DNA of 64,000 nucleotides from Flavipsychrobacter stenotrophus (GCF_002954265.1 NZ_PPSL01000003.1:682001-746000), one strand, 5' to 3'; numbered from the stretch's first letter, positions 48,879 to 58,645 are shown. Notes: generated by a model from the sequence alone, not told the origin. Made by a program: numbers and translations.

Positions 48879-49673
48879 TTAAAATCCATCACCATCCAGC
48901 AGGTTGCCAAGGCCGCCAAGTATACTGCCTTCTTCTTTCCTTCTGCTGCCTGAACCATAGGCCAATATTCTGCCCGCAAGGCGGCTGATAGGTAATGTCT
49001 GTATCCATACTCTTCCGGGGCCCTGTAGCGTTGCATAGAACACACCCTCACCACCAAACAACGTATTCTTGATACCGCCTACAAACTGTATGTCATAATG
49101 CACACCTGATGTAAAAGCAACGATACAACCGGTATCTATCTTCAACACTTCACCGGGCTGCAGGTCGCGGCTCAATACATGGCCACCGGCATGCACAAAG
49201 GCCAGTCCGTCGCCTTCCAGCTTTTCCATAATAAAACCTTCGCCGCCCAACAGGCCGGTGCCCAGTTTTTTCTGAAACTCTATACCTATAGATACACCCT
49301 TCGCTGCGCATAGGAATGCATCTTTCTGACAAATAACCTTGTTGCCCAATACCTGCAGATCCAGCGCAATGATCTTACCAGGGTATGGCGATGCAAATGA
49401 TACGCGCTTCTTTCCATAACCAATGTTGGTGTATGCCGTGAGGAATAAATTCTCCCCTACCAGCAGGCGCTTACCGGCACTGAACAGCTTACTCATCAAA
49501 CTACTGTTCTGGGCTGCACCGTCGCCCAGTATCGTATCCATCTGTATTCCGTCATCCATCATCATAAAGCTGCCCGGCTCTGCTATTGCAGACTCCTGCG
49601 GATCGAGCTCTACTTCTACATACTGCATCTCTTCACCAAAAATGCGGTAGTCTATTTCATGATTATTACGCAT
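48879..49673 (-). CDS. TIGR00266/AIM24 family protein
   Basis: A 264-residue beta-barrel protein of the AIM24 family. MQYVEVELDPQESAIAEPGS, FMMMDDGIQMDTILGDGA, YTNIGYGKKRVSFASPYPGK, AFLCAAKGVSIGIEFQKKLG and FGGEGVFYATLQGPGRVWIQ to TLPISRLAGRI are typical. The family has a double-psi-like trefoil of three units; its biological role is unknown. ATG at 49673 (MRNNHEIDYRIFG) fits; the longer upstream frame lacks similarity. The C-terminal glycine-rich tail is short. Monocistronic. Confidence 0.88.
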   Translation of the reverse strand: MRNNHEIDYRIFGEEMQYVEVELDPQESAIAEPGSFMMMDDGIQMDTILGDGAAQNSSLMSKLFSAGKRLLVGENLFLTAYTNIGYGKKRVSFASPYPGKIIALDLQVLGNKVICQKDAFLCAAKGVSIGIEFQKKLGTGLLGGEGFIMEKLEGDGLAFVHAGGHVLSRDLQPGEVLKIDTGCIVAFTSGVHYDIQFVGGIKNTLFGGEGVFYATLQGPGRVWIQTLPISRLAGRILAYGSGSRRKEEGSILGGLGNLLDGDGF

Positions 49674-49813
49674 GTCCTTATTTATTTTTATCAAACGTAC
49701 AGCAAAATATAATTCCCTATATGCCCTGCTTTTAAAAAATTCGTTAATAAATAAGGGCAATAAAAAGCCGTAACTACCAACCTTTTATAAATAATTGTAT
49801 TTTTAGCCCTTAA

Positions 49814-50317
49814 ATGAAGATTATGCGTAACGGTTTACTACTTTCCTGCCTGGCAGCTACTTTAATGACCACGTCATGTGGTTTTCAGAAAAAACTACAG
49901 CTACAGGATACTTATAGCAAGATAACAGTAGTTAATGACTCACTGGATAAGCTCACCAGTCAGTGGCATACTCTGCGCGACCAGGCATCGATCAGTAAAA
50001 ACTACACCGCGCTGGCACCTGCACGTATAGCACTCGGTTCTTTCATTAGCCGCGGCCGTGCATCAGTTGCCAATATTGTTGTTACACCCGAGAACGAAGC
50101 TGTTATGAATGAGGAAGACCAGCTTTTACTAAACCAGTCTACCCTGGTGGCAGAGGTATATCCCAACTTTGAACAGTTCAACGAATACACACCTAAGGAA
50201 ACAATGGACAAAAATGTAAGCCTGATAACGAATGACCTGATGAACGTAAAAGAAAAAGTGGCTTCAATAAAAAAGATGCTTGAAAAATTCGCCGCTAAGA
50301 ATAACATCAAGAAATAA
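49814..50317 (+). CDS. Lipoprotein, small helical
   Basis: A 167-residue predicted lipoprotein. The signal is MKIMRNGLLLSCLAATLMTT with SC following (lipobox TTSC); an internal ATG at 49823 would also give a good signal peptide. The mature part is mostly helical with a coiled-coil appearance (KLQLQDTYSKITVVNDSLDK, LTSQWHTLRDQA, DLMNVKEKVASIKKMLEKFA). It might sit at the inner leaflet of the outer membrane as a structural spacer. Family not recognised. A terminator follows. Confidence 0.75.
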   Translation: MKIMRNGLLLSCLAATLMTTSCGFQKKLQLQDTYSKITVVNDSLDKLTSQWHTLRDQASISKNYTALAPARIALGSFISRGRASVANIVVTPENEAVMNEEDQLLLNQSTLVAEVYPNFEQFNEYTPKETMDKNVSLITNDLMNVKEKVASIKKMLEKFAAKNNIKK

Positions 50318-50344
50318 TAACCGTCATAGACAAAATATATTCTT

Positions 50345-50379
50345 AGAAGGGCTGAAATATCAGCCCTTCTTTTATTTTT
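50345..50379 (+). terminator. Terminator after the helical lipoprotein gene
   Basis: A perfect 11-bp stem (AGAAGGGCTGA / TCAGCCCTTCT) with loop AATA and a TTTATTTTT tail. Confidence 0.9.
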
Positions 50380-50519
50380 AGAAACATGCAAATAGCCCTC
50401 CTGAAAACTAAATCAGGCACAAAACTTGCAGCTTATTACCTGTAGCACGGTTTTTATATAATTACCGGCAGGCTATTGCTCAATAAACGATTACTTTATA
50501 ATTATTAAGAAATACTACT

Positions 50520-52379
50520 TTGACCCTTAAGTGCCGGTACATACTGCAATTACTGGGATGCATGCTGCTCATTTCGGGCAATGCACATGGGCAGGTATTG
50601 AGCAGACTGGACAGTATAAAGTTGAATAAACTTCATTTTACGCACAATAAGTTTGTCAATAATATCTTTCAGCAAGCCATGAATTCGGTAAGAAAAAGTC
50701 CTGAGGCCGGCCCGGACCAGAGCGTGCTAAACGGGAAAAGTGAGGACCCATACATGCCCTATCAGGGCAAGATCATCCGCCACATCTACATAGACCCGCT
50801 TAATTTCGACAGGTCTTTCGACGATACGTCCAAGGTGGATAACAGCTTTGGTACCAGGGTGGGTAAACGGTTTCACAAGACCACGCGCAAATTTGTGATC
50901 AGAGACAATCTGTTCATTAAAGAGAATACACCACTTAACGCGTTTAAACTGGCAGATAATGAGCGTTACCTGCGTACACTGGAGTATATACGTGATGCCC
51001 GCATTATTGTGGAACCTGTAAAGAAATACCCCGATTCTGTAGACATACTCATTTACACCAAAGACTTCTTCAGTATTGCGGGAGGGGCGGCACTACAGGG
51101 ACTGGACCATATGAATGCCAACCTTTATGAGACCAACCTGGCGGGTATGGCGCAGCGGGTAGAGATCAGCGGACTGTATGTTGGTAACAGAAGCCCGGCG
51201 GTGGGCTACGGCGGTAGCTATAAGAAGGGCAACCTCTTTCATACGTTTATTGATGGCACCATTGCCTATAGTACCATGACCAATAACCCGCTCACGAGAG
51301 AGGAAGAATCATCTGAATCTATAGCACTCAGCAAACAATTGGTATCTCCCTATAGCCGCACCGCAGGTGCGCTTACCCTCAGCCACAATGAATCTTATAA
51401 CATATACAATGGATCTGATACGACCTTCTTTAAGTATAGGTATGACCTCATAGATGCATGGGCCGGCTATAGCATTGGGATAAAGAAACTAACCGCCACC
51501 AATAATACCATACGTGACAGGCGCTTCTTTGCATTGCGATATACTAATCGTGCCTTTCATGAAGTACCAACACAAGTAGGTAACAGGTTCGACCCTATTT
51601 ACAACACCACACAATCTATACTTGGCCAGTTCACTTTCTTCAGACAGGATTACTTTAAGACGCAGTATATCTATGGCTTTGGTACCACAGAAGATTTCCC
51701 TTATGGATACAACATATCTGTAACGGCAGGATGGCAAAAACAGCTGGACCTGGAACGTCCTTACGCCGGATTTAAAGTACAATATTATATTGCCAGCAAC
51801 TACGGCGACTTCATACAACTTTACCTGAAATCAGGCGCGTACCTGCATGACAACAAAGTGCAGGATGGAAGTATGCTGATAGGCGCAACTGCATTCAGCC
51901 GGATCATCTTCTGGAATACGACCAAGATAAGGCAGTATGTTAACGTCAATTACACGCATTTATATAACAGAGTTACCTACCCGCAATTGCGCATAGATAA
52001 TGGCTATGGTATAAGAGGCTTCCTGTCAGACAGCGCATATGGCACGCGCCGCCTGAGCATACAGCTGGAAACAGAATTTTATTTAAAGCGCAAGATCCTT
52101 GGCTTTAAATTTGCGCCATTTCCTTATGCAGATTTTACCATCATCACCCCAGAGCACGGCCCATATTCCAAGTCGTCTTTGTACACAAGCTTAGGTGGTG
52201 GCATACGTGTCCGCAATGAAAATCTTGTCTTCCAGACCATTGAAGCCAGAGCTTACTTCTTTCCGATCGCCCCTGATAACATGAGAGGGTTCAAGATCAT
52301 ACTTACCGATAATGTCCGCTTCCGTTATTCGAGTACGTATGTGTCGGCACCGGATGTTGTGCAACTGAATGCTGATTAA
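50520..52379 (+). CDS. Outer-membrane barrel protein with POTRA-like N-terminus
   Basis: A 619-residue secreted protein with signal peptide LQLLGCMLLISGNAHGQ. The segment at about 80-175 (GKIIRHIYIDPLNFDRSFDD, NLFIKENTPLNAFKLADNER, YLRTLEYIRDARIIVEPVKK, DSVDILIYTKDFFS) is similar to a POTRA domain, and the rest (about 180-619) is a 16-stranded-type barrel with many aromatic strands, ending LTDNVRFRYSSTYVSAPDVV. This plan is that of the BamA/TamA/Omp85 superfamily, though only one POTRA is visible. No ATG is available in frame before the signal sequence, so TTG at 50520 is the proposed start. Monocistronic. Confidence 0.78.
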   Translation: MTLKCRYILQLLGCMLLISGNAHGQVLSRLDSIKLNKLHFTHNKFVNNIFQQAMNSVRKSPEAGPDQSVLNGKSEDPYMPYQGKIIRHIYIDPLNFDRSFDDTSKVDNSFGTRVGKRFHKTTRKFVIRDNLFIKENTPLNAFKLADNERYLRTLEYIRDARIIVEPVKKYPDSVDILIYTKDFFSIAGGAALQGLDHMNANLYETNLAGMAQRVEISGLYVGNRSPAVGYGGSYKKGNLFHTFIDGTIAYSTMTNNPLTREEESSESIALSKQLVSPYSRTAGALTLSHNESYNIYNGSDTTFFKYRYDLIDAWAGYSIGIKKLTATNNTIRDRRFFALRYTNRAFHEVPTQVGNRFDPIYNTTQSILGQFTFFRQDYFKTQYIYGFGTTEDFPYGYNISVTAGWQKQLDLERPYAGFKVQYYIASNYGDFIQLYLKSGAYLHDNKVQDGSMLIGATAFSRIIFWNTTKIRQYVNVNYTHLYNRVTYPQLRIDNGYGIRGFLSDSAYGTRRLSIQLETEFYLKRKILGFKFAPFPYADFTIITPEHGPYSKSSLYTSLGGGIRVRNENLVFQTIEARAYFFPIAPDNMRGFKIILTDNVRFRYSSTYVSAPDVVQLNAD

Positions 52380-52412
52380 CACAACAATTTGATCAACTTT
52401 GCGTTATAAACC

Positions 52413-52436
52413 TGACAGCTTTTGAAACAGCTGTCA
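52413..52436. repeat. Palindrome with 8-bp loop, family G copy 3
   Basis: TGACAGCT / AGCTGTCA (8 bp perfect) with loop TTTGAAAC, between the barrel gene and the next gene. Confidence 0.6.
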
Positions 52437-52506
52437 AACGTTTGTGTGTACCGGGACGTGTTGTGGATTTTGAAACAATTTGTATCTTAAATCTAAACCA
52501 TCGCTT

Positions 52507-54027
52507 ATGTTTCGCCGGATAGCAATTATCGCTCTGTTGTCACTATTTACAGCCAACTCATTTGCCCAGGAATTTAAGGAGTACAGCAATGGGCTGATAT
52601 ACAGTGATACAACTATGAAAGAACTGCGCTTCATAGTTGACTCTATGAATCTCAAGTACAAAAAGTGCGATCCGTGGAAAGATTATTATAGCGTATCGCA
52701 GGCGATCTGTAATGTTGTTACCCTCGATACGGGCGACATAAAAGGAGCGAAAAGGGACATTGAAAACAATATCAGCTTCGATGCTTTTTGTAAGAAATAC
52801 CCTAAGGCTGCGGTTCACCGGCAGTTATTGGTATTGAGAGCGATAGAAACCGATGGCGACAATGACCGCATTGTCCAATTCTCCACTATTGAGCCGGGAA
52901 ATGACTATGGCCCCTCACTTAGTTTTACAGATACGACATTATTCAATAAAGATTTGAAAGGAAAATGGCTGTATAAATACAACACCAAACAAAAGTACTA
53001 CAGAGAACAAGTGGAGGCATTCTTTTTCGAGAGTGAATTTAAAAGAACAAAACTGGCAGACAGATATGCGCGTATGATACAGTATGCCGATTGTATGATA
53101 GATACAAACAGCAGGATCTTTACCGAAAGTGCCAGAGAAAATTACAGGAGAGGCTGGTTGCCTGCAGAGGAAAGTAAAAAGAAGAAAGCGTCAGTACTTT
53201 CTGCCGGAGATACTCTTCGCTCTTACGTGGCTGCACATACCGCTATGCCCGAAAAGAAGCAGTATAAAGCAGACTCATTATATTACAAGGCTTACTACAG
53301 GTGGTTGTATGATAAGGATTCAATTGTAGATGCTACACTTGGCAAAAATCCGGACTTTATCAGTTTGCTCAAAAACGCTATTGCTGATGCCATAAAGATC
53401 GGCAACTCAGATGCTGACCTGGAACGTTGGGCTGAACTGTATGACACTAAGTCTAATGCACTACAACTGAAACGAAACAGGATAGTTGTAGGCGGTTGCA
53501 GCCAGGATAGTCGTCCGAGATCGCATGCCTTAGCTATTGCCCGTCTTTCAGCGGAAACTGTGAACTGGGATATATTCTTGAGAGCGCATCTGGATATAAT
53601 GAACGACAGGTTTGCAAGAGTATCCGATGGCAGCTACGCCTACGGACGACGTAAGACTTATATAAGGGAACTGGAACAATTGGAGTTTGATGTCAATTCC
53701 CTGATGATGGGTATATCACTGAGAATAGAAAACCCATCCGGCAACCACTATTTCGGATCAATAGGAAGGCTGGGGAGGGCACTGGCAGAGTCGAATAAAA
53801 TAACCGAGATAGAAACATTGATGGCGGAAATGATCAGCGACAGAGAACTGGATGACTATAACAGGCTACTTATCTTCTACCTCTATCGCAATTGCCTTTA
53901 TTATATCGCAGACGGAGCTACGCAGAAAGCAGGTATTGCACAGCTACGCACAGCAGTAGCTGCACTACCATCGCACCTATCAAGCAGGATAGAAATTAAA
54001 GACTCTGATTATGAAAGGCAGAAATAG
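52507..54027 (+). CDS. Secreted protein of unknown function
   Basis: A 506-residue protein with signal peptide MFRRIAIIALLSLFTANSFA and mature start QEFKEYSNGLIYSDT. The mature part is mostly helical with a repeat-like (TPR-like) texture: FDAFCKKYPKAAVHRQLLVL, ADRYARMIQYADCMID, YYKAYYRWLYDKDSIVDATL, AIADAIKIGNSDADLERWAE, DDYNRLLIFYLYRNCLYYIA. I do not recognise the family. The upstream in-frame codons (MYLKSKPSL) do not extend the signal sensibly, so ATG at 52507 is preferred. Monocistronic. Confidence 0.7.
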   Translation: MFRRIAIIALLSLFTANSFAQEFKEYSNGLIYSDTTMKELRFIVDSMNLKYKKCDPWKDYYSVSQAICNVVTLDTGDIKGAKRDIENNISFDAFCKKYPKAAVHRQLLVLRAIETDGDNDRIVQFSTIEPGNDYGPSLSFTDTTLFNKDLKGKWLYKYNTKQKYYREQVEAFFFESEFKRTKLADRYARMIQYADCMIDTNSRIFTESARENYRRGWLPAEESKKKKASVLSAGDTLRSYVAAHTAMPEKKQYKADSLYYKAYYRWLYDKDSIVDATLGKNPDFISLLKNAIADAIKIGNSDADLERWAELYDTKSNALQLKRNRIVVGGCSQDSRPRSHALAIARLSAETVNWDIFLRAHLDIMNDRFARVSDGSYAYGRRKTYIRELEQLEFDVNSLMMGISLRIENPSGNHYFGSIGRLGRALAESNKITEIETLMAEMISDRELDDYNRLLIFYLYRNCLYYIADGATQKAGIAQLRTAVAALPSHLSSRIEIKDSDYERQK

Positions 54028-54092
54028 ATAACCGGGATTATATCAGCCGGGTTAACAGAGCAGGGTATCGATTAATCGAGCAACCTCGCCGC

Positions 54093-54526
54093 TCAATCCA
54101 TATTTTCTACTACTTCCTTTAGCTTACCAAGCACCATCTTCCAGTTGCCGGTGGCATGTTCCTTTTCCTTTTCATCTTTTACGTTATCCTGCGTGAGGGT
54201 CACTATAGTCTTACCGTCTACCTCTTTTAGCTTGTAGGTCACTACATTATAGTTCTCAGGCTTATCTTCTTTGCCACCCATTGAGCTCCAGTAAGTACTC
54301 TGGAATAGTTTGTTCTTTCTACTTTCTGTATGGCGCCCTTGTCCTTATATGCCTTGCCCTCATATTCACCCTCATAGCTTATAGCGCTTCCCTCTTTCCA
54401 ATCAGTTTTTATGGTTGTATTCATCAGGTATTTCTTTACGGTAGCGGGCGTGGTAATGGCCTTCCAAACTTCTGCGGCTGGTGCGTGAATGGTTATCTGT
54501 GTTTCGGCAATTAGTTTGTTGCTCAT
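54093..54526 (-). pseudogene. SRPBCC (AHSA1-like) protein with a one-base frameshift
   Basis: The N-terminal part (54242-54526: LIAETQITIHAPAAEVWKAI, TTPATVKKYLMNTTIKTDWK, ISYEGEYEGKAYKDKGAIQK, then VERTNY and nonsense) and the C-terminal part (54093-54313: KLFQSTYWSSMGGKEDKPEN, YNVVTYKLKEVDGKTIVTLT, ATGNWKMVLGKLKEVVENMD) are in different frames but join into one ordinary AHSA1 domain if one A is restored near 54311-54316. The 62-residue downstream frame alone cannot fold. Either a real inactivating deletion or a sequencing error in an A-rich stretch. Confidence 0.8.
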
Positions 54527-54625
54527 GGTTGATATTGTTTGAGTTTAAGGGAGCAATAAAGTTGTGCCAAGTGGCTATAGGCCTATAGCCAACCGTTGGT
54601 TTAATTTTTATAACTTCCCTATCCT

Positions 54626-55663
54626 ATGCTTACGTTCGACAAATGCGGAATATACTGCGCACAGGCAGGCATCTATATTGACCCATGGAAACCGGTGGAT
54701 AAGGCGATCATTACTCATGCACATTCCGACCATGCACGGTGGGGCATGAAGGCCTATGTAGCACACAGGCTGGCGGTACCGGTAATGAGATTAAGGCTGG
54801 GTGCTGATATTAATGTGCAGTCTGTTGAATATGGAGAAGTGCTGAACATCAATGGGGTAAAGATAAGCCTGCATCCTGCCGGGCACATATGGGGTTCGGC
54901 ACAGGTAAGACTGGAATATAAAGGCGAAATATGGGTAGTAAGCGGCGACTATAAACTGCAGGCAGATGGCATAACCACACCATTCGAACATGTCAAATGC
55001 CACAGCTTTATTACCGAGAGTACGTTTGGCCTGCCTGTGTATAAATTCCCCACATCGGAGGAGGTGTATGCAGATATCAATGCCTGGTGGCAGAAGAACC
55101 GTGATGAAGGAAAGAACTCGGTAATACTTGCTTATGCCCTGGGTAAGGCGCAACGGGTACATGCGCATCTTAACACCACCATTGGCGACATATACCTGCA
55201 TGGCGCCGTTGACAATATCAATAAAATATACGAAGAAAATATTGGCGCCTTACCCATTGCAAAGCGCATAGATGCCTCTGTCAACCGGAAAGATATAAAG
55301 GGAGCTATGATCATAGCGCCACCGTCGGCCGCGGATACCCCTTGGCTGCGGAGTATGCAGCCCTACAAGCTGGGCATTTGCAGCGGATGGATGCAATTAC
55401 GGGGTACGCGTCGCAGGCGTGGAGCAGACAGGGGCTTTGTGTTATCAGACCATGCCGACTGGGAGCAACTCAATACTGCGGTAAGGGAAACAGGCGCCCA
55501 AAACGTCTATGTTACTCATGGCTATAAGAGCATTTACTCCCGCTGGCTCGAAACCAATTACGGACTAAATGCCACAGAAGTAGATACGCTGTACACAGGC
55601 GAAGCACTGGACGACACCACTGATTCTGAAACTGCTGAAAACAAACCTGATGAAAGCATTTAG
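54626..55663 (+). CDS. Ligase-associated MBL-fold DNA exonuclease
   Basis: A 345-residue metallo-beta-lactamase-fold nuclease. The metal motif is HAHSDHARWG (HxHxDH), then AGHIWGSAQVRLEY and VVSGDYKLQADG, the latter with a metal-bridging D, and a C-terminal SDHADWEQLNTAV block with the CPSF-like histidine. This subtype is encoded next to an ATP-dependent DNA ligase in many bacteria and is thought to process broken DNA ends. Its stop overlaps the ligase start by 14 bases, so they are translated together. The basic stretch GTRRRRGADRG probably binds nucleic acid. Confidence 0.9.
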   Translation: MLTFDKCGIYCAQAGIYIDPWKPVDKAIITHAHSDHARWGMKAYVAHRLAVPVMRLRLGADINVQSVEYGEVLNINGVKISLHPAGHIWGSAQVRLEYKGEIWVVSGDYKLQADGITTPFEHVKCHSFITESTFGLPVYKFPTSEEVYADINAWWQKNRDEGKNSVILAYALGKAQRVHAHLNTTIGDIYLHGAVDNINKIYEENIGALPIAKRIDASVNRKDIKGAMIIAPPSAADTPWLRSMQPYKLGICSGWMQLRGTRRRRGADRGFVLSDHADWEQLNTAVRETGAQNVYVTHGYKSIYSRWLETNYGLNATEVDTLYTGEALDDTTDSETAENKPDESI

Positions 55664-57254
55664 CCAACTCTTCACCAACATAGACCAGACCACATCTACC
55701 AACGAAAAAATAGATGCGCTTGTGACATACCTGGATACTGCTGATGAGCAGGATGCCATATGGTGTGTAGCATTGCTGTCGGGGCGCAGGCCAAAGCGAA
55801 CTATTAAAACAAGCGAACTATGGGAATGGAGCGGAGAGCTGAGCGGGCTGCCATCGTGGTTATTAGCTGAATCATACCATATCGTAGGCGATCTTGCAGA
55901 AACAATATCACTGGTAATTCCTCCGAGTAATGATGAGCGGGATCACCCGCTGCACGAGATCATCAACGCATTGATAGCATTAAAAGACAGTGACGAACAA
56001 CAGCGCAAAGCCTACATCACAGATATGTGGCAACACTTTGGCCGGCAGGAGTTATTTGTATTTAATAAGCTCATCACCGGTGGTTTCCGTATGGGTGTAT
56101 CAGACAAGATAGTGATCAAGGCACTGGCAAAGCATTACAAGGTTGATGAGAACATAATTGCACACCGCCTTACTGGCAACTGGGAAGCACATAATAATAC
56201 CCTACCCAAGCTACTAGCTGCCGGTGATAGTGGTGACGACATCTCCAAGCCATATCCTTTTTACCTGGCCTACCCGCTGGAAACACCACCTCAGGAATTA
56301 GGGTCCGTTGGTGACTGGATCATAGAACGAAAGTATGATGGTATTCGCGGGCAGATCATTGTCCGCAATCAACAGTTATTTGTGTGGAGCCGCGGCGAAG
56401 ACCTGCTTACAGAAAAGTTCATTGAGTTTGAAGGGCTGATAAATATCCTACCGAACGGCACGGTGATAGATGGTGAGATCTTACCCGTGAAAGACGGGAA
56501 GTTCCTCCCTTTCCATGTTATGCAAACACGCATAGGCCGCAAGAACGTAACGAAGAAAGCCTTACAAGAGGCACCCCTTGTGATGGTGTGTTACGATATT
56601 ATAGAGCACAATGGCACAGACATTCGACATCTCAGCATGCAGGAGCGCAGAACAGTACTGGAAGGGCTTCTTACAACACTGAAGGAACAGCATCCGGAGT
56701 TACCACTGCAATTGTCACCATTGGTACAATGTACTACGTGGGATGAAGTCGCCGAAGAGCGGGCAAGATCGCGTGAGTATGTGTGCGAAGGACTGATGTT
56801 GAAAAGAAAAAGCAGTGAGTACAAAACCGGCCGTCGCCGCGGCGACTGGTGGAAATGGAAGGTCGATCCACTCTCTATAGATGGGGTGCTGCTATATGCG
56901 CAGCGGGGCCATGGCAGAAGGGCCAATCTCTATACCGACTTTACATTCGCGGTATGGGATGGTGATGAGCTGGTGCCATTTGCCAAGGCATATTCGGGCC
57001 TTAGAGACAAGGAACTGCTGGAGGTGGATGCCTGGATAAAGAAGAATACGATAGATAAATTCGGCCCTGTGCGCAGTGTTACACCCACGCTGGTGTTTGA
57101 GCTGGGGTTTGAGGGCATCAGCCCTTCCCCACGTCATAAATCTGGTATAGCGCTACGCTTTCCGCGCATACTGCGGTGGCGGCAGGACAAGGGCGTAAAA
57201 GAAGCAAATACAAAAGCAGATCTGATAGAGTTGCTGAATGCTTACAGGGAATAA
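55650..57254 (+). CDS. ATP-dependent DNA ligase
   Basis: A 534-residue ligase of the LigB/Lig1 ATP type. N-terminal DNA-binding helical domain about 1-200; adenylation domain with motif I K228 in WIIERKYDGIRGQI; GEILPVKDGKFLPF (motif III) and VCYDIIEHNGTDIR; the OB-fold with GRRRGDWWKWKVDPLSIDGV (motif V) and PSPRHKSGIALRFPRILRWR at the end. The gene partners the upstream exonuclease. The Lhr helicase and phosphoesterase that often complete this four-gene group are not in the neighbourhood. It serves repair rather than replication. Confidence 0.93.
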   Translation: MKAFSQLFTNIDQTTSTNEKIDALVTYLDTADEQDAIWCVALLSGRRPKRTIKTSELWEWSGELSGLPSWLLAESYHIVGDLAETISLVIPPSNDERDHPLHEIINALIALKDSDEQQRKAYITDMWQHFGRQELFVFNKLITGGFRMGVSDKIVIKALAKHYKVDENIIAHRLTGNWEAHNNTLPKLLAAGDSGDDISKPYPFYLAYPLETPPQELGSVGDWIIERKYDGIRGQIIVRNQQLFVWSRGEDLLTEKFIEFEGLINILPNGTVIDGEILPVKDGKFLPFHVMQTRIGRKNVTKKALQEAPLVMVCYDIIEHNGTDIRHLSMQERRTVLEGLLTTLKEQHPELPLQLSPLVQCTTWDEVAEERARSREYVCEGLMLKRKSSEYKTGRRRGDWWKWKVDPLSIDGVLLYAQRGHGRRANLYTDFTFAVWDGDELVPFAKAYSGLRDKELLEVDAWIKKNTIDKFGPVRSVTPTLVFELGFEGISPSPRHKSGIALRFPRILRWRQDKGVKEANTKADLIELLNAYRE

Positions 57255-57257
57255 GTC

Positions 57258-57851
57258 CTATGCCTCTCTTAGCTTCATCCCTGCCTTAGCGAGTTTATAC
57301 ACTACGGCACCAAATGCAAGTAACAAAAGAACCCCCTGCATCAGTAAGGTAAAGAGCAAACTGCCCGGTGTTTCCTTTCCTGCGGCAATATCCAACATTT
57401 TAAACTGCCAGTACATAGCCACGCAAAAAGTCAGTATAAAGTTGATAACTATCCAAATGGCGGCGCCTATAAGCGCGCTACCGGCCTCCCTTATGCTGGC
57501 ATTGCCACCACCGCTGTTATATTGTTGCTGCGCCGGCTGGTGCTGCATAATGGGCTGCTGATAGGTACTTTGCGGCAATGGCGCTTGTGTGGGTTGATTG
57601 CCATAAGTGCTTTTCCGGTAGTACTCTTCGTAAGAGGTCACATTGTTGCCTTTAAAAAAGTCAGCCATGCCGGCCTCTATACCCGGCAGTCGGTACTTTA
57701 TACAAAACTCCTCAATGTCCGATTGTGGTATATCAATGCCGCGCTGGCGTAGCTCACATATGGCTACCAGCACATTTTCATAGGCATAGTCGTTAGACTC
57801 TGCCACTATGGTTTTCAGTTTATTAACGGTGGCGTTCTTATAGTCGATCAT
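57258..57851 (-). CDS. Membrane protein with cytosolic helical head, unknown
   Basis: A 197-residue protein. A soluble helical N-terminus (KNATVNKLKTIVAESNDYAY, ENVLVAICELRQRGIDIPQS) is joined by a Q/P-rich linker (TYQQPIMQHQPAQQQYNSGG) to two TM helices at the C-terminus: GAAIWIVINFILTFCVAMYW and TLLMQGVLLLLAFGAVVYKL. The head resembles that of the 42004 product in its first 50 residues. Not recognised. It converges with the ligase gene (3-base gap). Confidence 0.72.
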   Translation of the reverse strand: MIDYKNATVNKLKTIVAESNDYAYENVLVAICELRQRGIDIPQSDIEEFCIKYRLPGIEAGMADFFKGNNVTSYEEYYRKSTYGNQPTQAPLPQSTYQQPIMQHQPAQQQYNSGGGNASIREAGSALIGAAIWIVINFILTFCVAMYWQFKMLDIAAGKETPGSLLFTLLMQGVLLLLAFGAVVYKLAKAGMKLREA

Positions 57852-58006
57852 GAAGAGTGGGTGATAATAGAAAATAGAGGATAAAAATAATAATCCTTTT
57901 CGGTAAAAAAAATCAAATTAGACACCTCGCAGATAATAGAGACACCGCAATAGACAGACGATAAACTACCAGCATCTGTTATGAAATCATTATTTTTACA
58001 GCACAC

Positions 58007-58645
58007 ATGCCTCACTTACCACAAGAGATCATAATAAAACTAATTGCCTCTATTCTCCTCGGCGGAGCTATAGGGCTGGAGCGGGAACTGCGCAGTAAGT
58101 CTGCAGGTTTCCGTACCATGATATTGATCTGTTTGGGAGCAACCATGTATACGCTATTCTCACAGTATCTCGGCCACCGCACCTCTCCTGACCGTATTGC
58201 GTCTAATATTGTTGTAGGCATTGGCTTTCTCGGCGCGGGTGTTATCTTCCGCAGTAATAGTTCAGTAACCGGCATTACTACTGCTGCCACTATATGGCTA
58301 ACAGCTGCTGTAGGTGTAGCTATTGGTATTGGCTGGTACTCTGTGGCCGTAGCCGCTTGCCTTATGATATTAGTAGTATTGGTACTCTTCTCTTTTATGG
58401 ATAAGGCAATAGACCGGGTAAACCAATTGAGGGAATACAAAATTGCGTACCCTTATGAAGAACATAAACAGCATAAATACGAACAACTGTTTAAACATTA
58501 TAAGCTCTCTATTAAGACCGGCTCGCAAAGCAAAGTGGGTAATATAATAACCGGCACATGGCTTGTTGCAGGAAATGAAAAGAAACACCATGCCTTCATT
58601 GAGCAGATACTAAAAGATGCCACTGTTACAGCATTCAACTTTTAG
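58007..58645 (+). CDS. MgtC/SapB family membrane protein
   Basis: A 212-residue MgtC-type protein. LLGGAIGLERELRSKSAGFR, TMILICLGATMYTLFSQYLG, DRIASNIVVGIGFLGAGVIF and ITTAATIWLTAAVGVAIGIG are hallmark helices and loops, and the last 75 residues form a soluble ACT-like domain. In Salmonella MgtC modulates F-ATPase and magnesium homeostasis; distant homologues outside pathogens are of unknown role. It is followed by the WYL regulator after 20 bases, so the two may be co-transcribed. Confidence 0.92.
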   Translation: MPHLPQEIIIKLIASILLGGAIGLERELRSKSAGFRTMILICLGATMYTLFSQYLGHRTSPDRIASNIVVGIGFLGAGVIFRSNSSVTGITTAATIWLTAAVGVAIGIGWYSVAVAACLMILVVLVLFSFMDKAIDRVNQLREYKIAYPYEEHKQHKYEQLFKHYKLSIKTGSQSKVGNIITGTWLVAGNEKKHHAFIEQILKDATVTAFNF

